Assembly (NCBI GenBank): GCA_017515945.1
Contig: JAFWDX010000279.1
Coordinates: forward strand, 1-5,264
Direction: 5' to 3'
DNA from: Blautia sp.
Lineage (GTDB): Bacteria; Bacillota; Clostridia; Lachnospirales; Lachnospiraceae
DNA length: 5,264 bases
In this document: in pieces, positions 1-5,264 of the stretch
Position numbering within the stretch: the first letter of the stretch is position 1
Layout of the letters: the number at the start of each line of letters is the position of its first letter
Program-made: the position numbers and the translations under genes
Notes under the pieces: model-generated
The model's input: the letters and a program-made list of their open reading frames with translations, nothing else
Databases searched by the model: none
Told to the model about the DNA's origin: nothing

Positions 1-648
1 ACCGGCCAGATACTGAGCGCGGGTGCTGCCCTGCGTACCTGCCCAGCCAAGGAATGTATATCCCTCCGGGTTCGGCACCGACGGAAGGGTCACGGATTTA
101 CCCATTGGCGCAGTAACGGCAAGAGCTGCATAAGCATCGTCGCTCCCGCCCCGGCTGTCCGCAAAGGTCAGCGTCACGCTGGCATTTTTTTTGCGGACCG
201 CATAAAAATTCATGTTCTTTGAAACCTTGATCAGTGTACCAGCCGGATAAACAGGAGATGTTTTTCCCTTTTTGGTCGTCCAGCCCAGATTTTCATAACC
301 TGCCACCGTCGGAACCTCGGGAAGGGTAAACGTGGAATCCTTATATACGAGCCGCGTCATCCGGGAATATGTAGCCCCCGTATTTGTCCCGTTGTTATTA
401 TTGAACCGGATCGTGCAGCCTTTGATCCGGACCGTATAAAAAACGGTATTGCGGGTGATCTTCACCTTTTCCGCCGGTTTGTACTGTACTTCGGTACTGT
501 TTTTTTTCTTTGCCCAGCCGAGGCTGATGTACCCGGTCTTATCCGGCAATGCGGGCAGAGTCAGTTTTTTGCCTTTATTGACCTTGACCGTCAGCTCCAT
601 CAGTTTCTTGCTCGCCCTGCCGTCTGTCTCGCGAAAGCGCACCGTGCA
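1..648 (-). repeat. Three tandem protein repeat units (Listeria-Bacteroides type)
   Basis: Unit 1 covers residues 45-118 (bases 427-648), unit 2 residues 122-196 (193-417), and unit 3 begins at residue 202 (base 177) and is cut by the window edge. The spacing is 77 and 80 residues. Shared anchors are x-LP-x-(L/V)P, GY-x(2)-LGW, and a Y-x-(P/A) motif about 12 residues after the tryptophan (YKPA, YPAG, YLAG). The units are alike in protein but clearly diverged in DNA, so they look like old duplications rather than recently amplified repeats. Confidence 0.8.
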
Positions 649-780
649 GACCGTTGCAGCCTGTACGGGCTGCGTTCCCAGGAGCGTGCCTCCCGAGAGC
701 ACAAAGAAGATAAGCCATGCGGCAAGTACTGTGCAGGCTTTTCGCAGCCTCTCCATAAGAAGCTGTCTGTTAGTGTTCAT
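1..780 (-). CDS. Secreted Listeria-Bacteroides (InlB B-type) repeat protein, 3' end outside window
   Basis: The first 260 codons are present and open; the stop lies beyond the left edge. Residues 1-41 look like a long signal peptide: a basic N-region (R5, R11, R13, K14), a hydrophobic core at about 16-35 and a likely signal peptidase I site after VQA at 39-41. The rest is about three tandem units starting near residues 45, 122 and 202. Each has a short strand (TVRF, TIRF, TLTF), an LTLP/FTLP/VTLP-P motif, then GY-x(2)-LGW, and the first two end in a VFYTVR/NFYAVR strand. This is the pattern of the Listeria-Bacteroides repeat family (List_Bact_rpt), found in secreted and surface proteins of Gram-positive bacteria and often linked to adhesion. 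The missing C-terminus would show any sortase signal or catalytic domain, so the function stays open. It starts 27 bases after galK with no terminator between them. Two A8 runs on the coding strand lie in lysine codons. Confidence 0.88.
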   Translation of the reverse strand, partial: MNTNRQLLMERLRKACTVLAAWLIFFVLSGGTLLGTQPVQAATVCTVRFRETDGRASKKLMELTVKVNKGKKLTLPALPDKTGYISLGWAKKKNSTEVQYKPAEKVKITRNTVFYTVRIKGCTIRFNNNNGTNTGATYSRMTRLVYKDSTFTLPEVPTVAGYENLGWTTKKGKTSPVYPAGTLIKVSKNMNFYAVRKKNASVTLTFADSRGGSDDAYAALAVTAPMGKSVTLPSVPNPEGYTFLGWAGTQGSTRAQYLAG

Positions 781-786
781 TGATCT

Positions 787-792
787 CTCCCC
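787..792 (-). promoter_or_regulatory. Ribosome binding site of the repeat protein gene
   Basis: On the coding strand GGGGAG sits 6 bases before the ATG at 780. A second in-frame ATG at codon 9 has no purine-rich site before it, so the upstream ATG is preferred. That choice also gives the signal peptide its basic N-region. Confidence 0.75.
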
Positions 793-807
793 TCTGTCAT
801 TTTAATC

Positions 808-2001
808 TTATACATCCGCGAGGACGTGGGCGCCGTCACCGATGTCAACCACATAAAACTCAGCTTCGTGGCCCACCTTCTTTTCGTATGCTGCGCCGAT
901 CTCACGGACAAAAGAATCTACCTCATCGTTCCTGACAATGCTCACGGTACATCCGCCGAACCCGCCGCCGGTGATCCTCGATCCCAGTACACCCGGGTGC
1001 GCCCAGGCCAGATCCACCAGGATGTCGATCTCCGGACAGGAGACCTCGTAGTCGTCCCTCAGGGAAACATGCGATGCGTTAAGAAGCCGGCCGAATTCCT
1101 CCAGGTCCTGGTTCTGCAGCGCCTCCACTGCCCGGATCGTGCGGCGGTTCTCGTAGACGGCATGCTTTGCGCGGCGCCTGCATACCTCATCCGTTATGGC
1201 GTCCTTATGCGCTTCAAATTCCTCTTCGGTCAGATCCCCCAGTGAACGGATATCGCAGACCTTCTGCAGATCCGCAAGGGCCTGTTCGCATTCACGGCGG
1301 CGGTCATTGTAGGCGGAGTTGACCAGGGAATGCTTGACCTTGCTGTTGGTTATGACGATCCGGGCATCAGGCAGGCGGATATCCGCATATTTGTATTCCA
1401 GCGTATTGGTGTCAAGGAAGATCGCACAGTCCTTCCTGCCCATGGCGCTGGCAAACTGATCCATGATGCCGCAGTTCATACCGTTAAAATTGTTTTCCGA
1501 ATACTGTCCGATCAGCGCCAGATCCTGATTGGTCAGAGAATCAAAGCCATACATATCACGAAGCATCGTGCCGGTCAGCACCTCCAGGGATGCGCTCGAG
1601 CTCAGTCCCGATCCGCTGGGAATATTGCCCCAGATCAGGAAGTCAAAGCCGGTATCAGGCTTAAATCCGCGGCCGTCGAAAGCCCACACAACGCCCTTGG
1701 GATAATTGGTCCATCCCGCCTCCGCAGAAGGCGTCAGATCGTCAAGGGACGATGTCAGCATCCCTGCGCGTGAAAAATTCAGGGAATAAAAGCGGATCTG
1801 ACGGTCTGTGCGTTTTCTGGCCAGTCCGTAGGTACCGATCGTCAACGCGCAGGGAAACACATGGCCCCCGTTATAATCCGTGTGTTCTCCGATGAGATTG
1901 ACACGTCCCGGTGCAAAGTAAGCCCTGGGCCGCGGTCCCTCTCCGTACATCTTGTCGAATTCACTGTACATCAGTTCCAGATTTACATCTCTCTCAGCCA
2001 T
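808..2001 (-). CDS. galK: Galactokinase
   Basis: GalK (EC 2.7.1.6) phosphorylates alpha-D-galactose at C1 with ATP in the cytosol, the committing step of the Leloir pathway. The 397 residues match the usual bacterial length. All three GHMP kinase motifs are intact: the galactokinase signature GRVNLIGEHTDYNGG at 32-46, the ATP-binding loop PSGSGLSSSAS at 128-138, and the C-terminal glycine motif TGGGFGGC at 344-351. By family comparison R33 and D181 (in CGIMDQF) are the catalytic Arg/Asp pair, and E39, H40 and D42 bind sugar. The EHTDYNGG form fits galactokinase rather than the GalNAc kinase relatives. The frame stays open for 32 codons upstream to 2097, but that part overlaps the preceding gene and lacks family similarity; the ATG at 2001 has a good ribosome binding site. 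No galT or galE lies in the window, so galactose-1-phosphate must be processed by enzymes encoded elsewhere. Confidence 0.96.
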   Translation of the reverse strand: MAERDVNLELMYSEFDKMYGEGPRPRAYFAPGRVNLIGEHTDYNGGHVFPCALTIGTYGLARKRTDRQIRFYSLNFSRAGMLTSSLDDLTPSAEAGWTNYPKGVVWAFDGRGFKPDTGFDFLIWGNIPSGSGLSSSASLEVLTGTMLRDMYGFDSLTNQDLALIGQYSENNFNGMNCGIMDQFASAMGRKDCAIFLDTNTLEYKYADIRLPDARIVITNSKVKHSLVNSAYNDRRRECEQALADLQKVCDIRSLGDLTEEEFEAHKDAITDEVCRRRAKHAVYENRRTIRAVEALQNQDLEEFGRLLNASHVSLRDDYEVSCPEIDILVDLAWAHPGVLGSRITGGGFGGCTVSIVRNDEVDSFVREIGAAYEKKVGHEAEFYVVDIGDGAHVLADV

Positions 2002-2010
2002 AATTACATC

Positions 2011-2016
2011 TCTCCT
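2011..2016 (-). promoter_or_regulatory. Ribosome binding site of galK, directly after the upstream stop
   Basis: AGGAGA lies 9 bases before the galK ATG at 2001 and begins one base after the TGA stop (2018-2020) of the 825-residue gene. This fixes the galK start and means ribosomes ending on the upstream gene finish on top of this site, which fits coupled translation. Confidence 0.8.
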
Positions 2017-2017
2017 A

Positions 2018-4495
2018 TCAATTATTTGCGCGGGTAAATACGACCGCTTCCACAAAGGTAAAGAAGACATTCCCTGCCTTTTCAAACATTTCAGCACTTT
2101 CTTCCCTGCCGTTCGCCTTCACCTCACCGGTAGCCGGATCCAGCAGCCAGGTATTGTATTCATCATACCCGACGATCACCGTACTGGTCCTGCTCCCTGT
2201 CTTGGCGATCAGCGGCCGTGCAGAGCTGACCTCATAAAGGACATCCTCCAGCCCGCAGCCGGAGAGATCCAGAATCGTTCCGGCTTCTCCCACAGCCTCC
2301 TGCAGCGCTGCCTGATCCAGCCAGCCCTCGCGGATGCACGATGGGATATCATCCAGATTGAGCATCACATTGGTTTTCATGTTGCCGCGTTCCCAGATAT
2401 ACTGCTGGGCCCGGTTCAGTACCACGCCAAAGGTCTCGTTCGCCCGCATGATCGCGGGTCCCGGTTCCTCCCATGTGCTGTCCAGACCGCCTCCTGCATA
2501 AACAAAGAAAATCTGATCCGGCGCGGTCTGTTCATCCAGCTTGATCGTCCGGTCATGGACGCTGCGGGTCTTTGCATAGATGACCAGCGGGGTCTGCGCG
2601 ACACAGGGCTCCTCAAAGGCCAGGCGCACCAGAGTGCCCCGGCGGTAGGAGAGCGCCAGTTCCACCTTGGCCATCCCGGCTGTCTGGGAACTGTTATTGA
2701 GGATATTGTCATCCTTCGTGTCCTTAAACGTGCCTCCTGATTTCGTCCCCATTGTAAAGGACAGCAGCATCGGTCCCAGATCATAACTTGTGATGTACAG
2801 ATCCTTCTCAGCGGTGTATTTTTTCAGAAGGGTTCCATCAAAGTCCTCAATGCGTAGCTGCCGGAGCCCCTCCCGGGTGTGTCCCTCCTCGTCCGTCAGG
2901 ATATCCTGTTCCCTGAGGATCCCGTAGATCAGGTCTTCATTCATAAAACCGATCAGCCGGAGCTGTCTGCCCTCCTTCGGCCTGATCAGACGTTTTTTGA
3001 GGGTTTCAAAGTCGATCAGCCGGATCTGTCCGGCATGCTTTCCCTCCTGAATGATCCAGGCTGCGTGGGCATGACCGCGGGACACCGCGAACTGCGAGGA
3101 CACGATGCCATCCTCCAGCACCGCATAGCTGCCTTCGTCTATATTGATCTGGTAAAGGCTTCCGCCGAAGAGGATATAAAGGGCGCCGTCTTCACTTACA
3201 TAAGAGAGCTTGCCCAGATCCTCCTTGAGGAACTGGAAGGACTCGGTGGATGGAATAAACACCCTCTCCTCCACCACATTCCGGTCGTTATTATAATGGT
3301 AGACGCACAGGCCGCAGTAGCCTTCTCTTTCACCCCGGTTCATGTAGCCATAGACGACGAAATCCATATCGCCGTTGTCCTCCAGCCGGATGATCTGGAT
3401 CCCGTGCTCCACGCGCGAATCCCGCACATCCCCGCCCTGCCGGCGGCGGAAGCTGAACACCTGAGTAGTCCGGGCATCGTCCGGCGATACCGTCCACAGC
3501 TCACCCTCCTGGACAAAAGCCGTAATGCCTGCCGCCTGATTCGTCACATAATCCACATGCCGGTCCCGGATCCCCAGAAGCAGACCTTCGGTGGTGAAGC
3601 TCGCCAGTGTGGGTGTAAATACCTGTCCCACATGCCGGTCAAAGTCCAGCAGCATCATTTCCTCCGCGGTATAACGCATCCGGTAGAATTCCGTGACATT
3701 GTAGATTTCATTCTCATTGCTTTCGCCCAGTGTACTGAGCTGATAATCGATATAGATGCTTGCCGTGGTTTCGTTGATATCTTTAATGATCGGAATGCCT
3801 CTCTGGCGGATCCGCGGAGCCATGTCGCCCCAGCTGATCTGCGTCAGGCTGGCCGTGATGTCGATGGAGCTGTAGTTCGTTCCCGTGGCTGCCGGATCCG
3901 GCTCGATATAATCGACCAGCTCAACGAATTTCTGGTTGTCCAGGCATCTGTCGACAAAGCTGTTGACAAAATTCAGATATCCCACAGCGTTAAGGTTGGA
4001 TCTCGAGATGACCCTGGTGTAATAATAGGCATTGCCCTGATTCGTCTCCAGCATGATCTGCATGGAGTATTCCTGGTTGAGCAGCAGGCTGCTGGTGATC
4101 TCCGTCGTTGTGCGCAGATAGCTGTCATCCGCCTCAAGGGTCTTGATCTTGCGGTTCTCCATGACCTTGCTGCCGTCGGAGGAGCGGATCTCATAGGAAA
4201 GGCTGTACACCTCCAGGTCATAAGGGTTGACCACAAATGTCAGCTCCCTGGTGCTGTCCAGAGGAGTAATGCTGTCCCGGATAAAATCCTCCTGCATCGG
4301 CTGTGCATAGCCGATCATCCTATTCGCCAGCACACCGGAAAACTCCATCATCACCTCGGCCATGACCGGGTCGTTCATATCCTGGCGATTCTCCGTATCC
4401 TCCCCGGCCATGAGAAAGATCGTCACGAGCAGACTGAGAAGGAAAGCAGACAGCAGGATCAGGATCCTGCGCAGGATTTTCTTTATGCTCTGCAT
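2018..4495 (-). CDS. Membrane-anchored protein of unknown function: propeller-like middle, C39-like C-terminus
   Basis: I cannot assign a function to this 825-residue protein. The N-terminus is basic (KKILRR at 5-10), followed by a hydrophobic segment at about 11-29. This predicts one membrane anchor or uncleaved signal, with the rest outside the cell. Residues about 35-290 are mixed alpha/beta with no motif I know. Residues about 300-590 are a run of short beta strands and turns (for example LWTVSPDDA at 333, ALYILFGGSLYQI at 438, GQIRLID at 489) that read like irregular beta-propeller blades. Residues about 660-820 resemble a C39-like papain-fold domain: C720 before a helix, ARPLIA at 759-764, VIVGYD at 773-778 and LLDPATGE at 784-791. 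The histidine normally just before the VxxGYD strand is replaced by T770-S771-T772, so it is probably catalytically inactive. A CxxC (394-397) lies in the middle part. Its start lies inside the end of mtnN, with its own ribosome binding site. The coding call is firm; the domain calls are inference. Confidence 0.85.
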   Translation of the reverse strand: MQSIKKILRRILILLSAFLLSLLVTIFLMAGEDTENRQDMNDPVMAEVMMEFSGVLANRMIGYAQPMQEDFIRDSITPLDSTRELTFVVNPYDLEVYSLSYEIRSSDGSKVMENRKIKTLEADDSYLRTTTEITSSLLLNQEYSMQIMLETNQGNAYYYTRVISRSNLNAVGYLNFVNSFVDRCLDNQKFVELVDYIEPDPAATGTNYSSIDITASLTQISWGDMAPRIRQRGIPIIKDINETTASIYIDYQLSTLGESNENEIYNVTEFYRMRYTAEEMMLLDFDRHVGQVFTPTLASFTTEGLLLGIRDRHVDYVTNQAAGITAFVQEGELWTVSPDDARTTQVFSFRRRQGGDVRDSRVEHGIQIIRLEDNGDMDFVVYGYMNRGEREGYCGLCVYHYNNDRNVVEERVFIPSTESFQFLKEDLGKLSYVSEDGALYILFGGSLYQINIDEGSYAVLEDGIVSSQFAVSRGHAHAAWIIQEGKHAGQIRLIDFETLKKRLIRPKEGRQLRLIGFMNEDLIYGILREQDILTDEEGHTREGLRQLRIEDFDGTLLKKYTAEKDLYITSYDLGPMLLSFTMGTKSGGTFKDTKDDNILNNSSQTAGMAKVELALSYRRGTLVRLAFEEPCVAQTPLVIYAKTRSVHDRTIKLDEQTAPDQIFFVYAGGGLDSTWEEPGPAIMRANETFGVVLNRAQQYIWERGNMKTNVMLNLDDIPSCIREGWLDQAALQEAVGEAGTILDLSGCGLEDVLYEVSSARPLIAKTGSRTSTVIVGYDEYNTWLLDPATGEVKANGREESAEMFEKAGNVFFTFVEAVVFTRANN
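2036..2515 (-). other. Degenerate C39-like (papain-fold) domain within the 825-residue protein
   Basis: This spans residues 661-820. The order of elements matches bacteriocin-type C39-like domains: a possible nucleophile-position Cys (C720), a helix, a (G/A)RP(L/V)I strand, a VIVGYD strand, a DP turn (D786-P787) and a terminal FxKxGNVFFTF segment. The His expected two or three residues before VIVGYD is absent. The domain may bind a ligand or peptide rather than cut it. This is motif reading by eye, without an alignment. Confidence 0.4.
4409..4465 (-). other. N-terminal transmembrane segment of the 825-residue protein
   Basis: Residues 11-29 are nearly all hydrophobic (ILILLSAFLLSLLVTIFLM), preceded by K5, K6, R9 and R10 and followed by the acidic GEDTEN. 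By the positive-inside rule the short N-terminus is cytoplasmic and the body extracellular. Cleavage after LMA at 28-30 is conceivable but weak, and there is no lipobox cysteine. Confidence 0.8.
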
Positions 4496-5193
4496 GCCAG
4501 ACTCTCCATCATCTGCTGTGTCAGCCGCAGGGAATTTTCACACGCCATCTTTTCAAAGGCGCCGTAATCCATGGCAGCACTGTCATCAGCCTTGTCCGAT
4601 ACCGCCCGTATGACCAGGAAGGGGATCCGGTTAAGCACGCAGACCTGGGCGATCGCCGCCCCCTCCATCTCCACAGCCAGCGCGTGGAACTCACGCACGA
4701 TCTGTTCCTTCACTGTCCGGTCAGAAATGAACTGGTCGCCCGACGCGATCCGCCCCTGAAACACGCGGATATCCGGATTTACCACCGCGCAGGCCTCTGC
4801 CGCCAGTTCCCGCAGACCCTCATCCGCCTCAAAGGAAAAGACGGGCATCTGAGGGATCTGCCCCTTTGCGTAACCGAAGACAGCCGCGTCCACATCATGA
4901 TGTACCAGATCCGTCGAAAGCACAATGTCTCCGATATCGATCCCGGCATTCAGGCTCCCTCCGATCCCGGTGTTTATCACACCATCCACACCGAAACGGC
5001 TGATCAGCAGCTGTGTACAGACAGCGGCGTTCACCTTGCCCACGCCGGAGCGCACCACGACTGCCGGCATTCCGGCCAGCTCCCCCTCATAAAAATCCAT
5101 CGTCCCGGCCGTGGTCACCACAGGCTCCTTCATCCGCCCTCGCAGTGCGTCTACCTCGATCTCCATCGCGCCGATGATCCCGATTTTTTTCAT
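4483..5193 (-). CDS. mtnN: 5'-methylthioadenosine/S-adenosylhomocysteine nucleosidase
   Basis: MtnN (Pfs, EC 3.2.2.9) cleaves adenine from methylthioadenosine, S-adenosylhomocysteine and 5'-deoxyadenosine. It clears by-products of methylation, polyamine synthesis and radical SAM chemistry, and supplies S-ribosylhomocysteine to LuxS where that enzyme exists. It is cytosolic and usually a homodimer. The 236 residues are the normal length (E. coli has 232). The N-terminus KIGIIGAMEIEV is typical, with E13 matching the E. coli catalytic Glu12. Other family marks are NTGIGGSL at 74-81, SGDQFI at 151-156, VEMEGAA at 174-180 (M176 and E177 at the ribose site) and S199-D200, where D200 matches the catalytic Asp197 acting at adenine N7. 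The ATG at 5193 has AAGGAG 10 bases upstream (5204-5209). The end overlaps the next gene by 13 bases, so this is probably an early gene of the transcription unit. I see no S-box or SAH riboswitch in the short upstream stretch available. Confidence 0.97.
   Translation of the reverse strand: MKKIGIIGAMEIEVDALRGRMKEPVVTTAGTMDFYEGELAGMPAVVVRSGVGKVNAAVCTQLLISRFGVDGVINTGIGGSLNAGIDIGDIVLSTDLVHHDVDAAVFGYAKGQIPQMPVFSFEADEGLRELAAEACAVVNPDIRVFQGRIASGDQFISDRTVKEQIVREFHALAVEMEGAAIAQVCVLNRIPFLVIRAVSDKADDSAAMDYGAFEKMACENSLRLTQQMMESLACRA
4502..4507 (-). promoter_or_regulatory. Ribosome binding site of the 825-residue gene, inside mtnN
   Basis: GGAGAG lies 6 bases before the ATG at 4495 and within the last codons of mtnN (the Glu-Ser of MESLACRA). 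It supports the overlapping start at 4495. Confidence 0.75.
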
Positions 5194-5264
5194 TATTCAG
5201 ATACTCCTTATTGTCAGTCCTTTTTCTGCGGCTGCACTGCCGCAGGGTGTTTCATCATTATCTC
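5194..5264 (-). other. Region upstream of mtnN; possible 3' end of another minus-strand gene
   Basis: Read on the minus strand, two frames are open from the window edge. One ends in TGA at 5214-5216 (tail MKHPAAVQPQKKD), 20 bases before mtnN. The other ends in TGA at 5197-5199, 3 bases before mtnN. Either would fit an operon neighbour, but at 16-22 codons neither can be told from chance and no family is recognisable. No convincing -35/-10 pair is visible, so the promoter of the unit probably lies outside the window. Confidence 0.3.
5226..5245. repeat. Perfect 7-bp GC-rich inverted repeat
   Basis: CTGCGGC at 5226-5232 and GCCGCAG at 5239-5245 pair perfectly around a 6-base loop. On the minus strand it is followed by a run of A, and on the plus strand by GGTGTTT, so neither strand has the T tract of a standard intrinsic terminator. 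It lies 33 bases upstream of the mtnN start and could be an RNA hairpin in the leader or between two genes. Confidence 0.6.

Noticed and set aside
449..805. Plus-strand 118-codon frame with a hydrophobic start
   Set aside because: It is opposite the signal peptide and first repeat of the secreted protein. Its Phe-rich start is only the complement of lysine codons (AAA/AAG read as TTT/CTT).
781..807. Possible terminator between galK and the repeat protein gene
   Set aside because: The 27 bases contain a ribosome binding site but no stable inverted repeat followed by T residues.
2002..2097. In-frame 32-codon N-terminal extension of galK
   Set aside because: It overlaps the end of the upstream gene and does not resemble galactokinase. 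The ATG at 2001 has an AGGAGA site 9 bases before it and gives the usual family length.
1952..2740. Plus-strand 262-codon frame across the galK junction
   Set aside because: It is antisense to two well-supported genes and has no recognisable domain.
2879..4567. A 562-codon open frame on the plus strand opposite the unknown gene
   Set aside because: It is antisense to a gene with a clear start, ribosome binding site, membrane segment and operon fit. Its translation is rich in His, Asp, Ile and Val without domain-like order. Long antisense frames of this kind arise from codon bias in GC-rich genes.
5256..5262. GATAATG on the minus strand as a -10 box for mtnN
   Set aside because: The matching -35 region lies outside the window, and such AT-rich hexamers are common by chance.

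Overview
The window looks like a chromosomal segment from a moderately GC-rich Bacillota of class Clostridia, probably a Lachnospiraceae-type organism. The basis is strong AGGAG-type ribosome binding sites before every gene, a secreted protein built of Listeria-Bacteroides (InlB B-type) repeats, and the style of the large unknown exported protein. The family assignment is a general impression, not a computed placement.

All supported genes lie on the minus strand, so transcription runs from right to left in window coordinates. In transcription order they are: (1) mtnN, 5'-methylthioadenosine/S-adenosylhomocysteine nucleosidase, 4483-5193; (2) an 825-residue membrane-anchored protein of unknown function, 2018-4495, which overlaps the end of mtnN by 13 bases; (3) galK, galactokinase, 808-2001, starting 16 bases after the previous stop; (4) a secreted repeat protein, 1-780, starting 27 bases after galK and running off the left edge. 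The 71 bases right of mtnN hold its ribosome binding site, a GC-rich inverted repeat and possibly the tail of another upstream gene. There is no gene-free stretch over 300 bases, and no tRNA, rRNA, CRISPR array or mobile element is visible.

The tight spacing, with no terminator between genes, suggests one transcription unit. MtnN and GalK are ordinary cytosolic enzymes with intact active-site motifs. The other two products are predicted to act outside the membrane. The most novel item is the 825-residue protein. It has one N-terminal membrane segment, a long beta-rich middle that reads like an irregular propeller, and a C-terminal part resembling a C39-like papain-fold peptidase that lacks the expected histidine. 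No functional link among the four genes can be shown from sequence alone; joint expression is the main inference.
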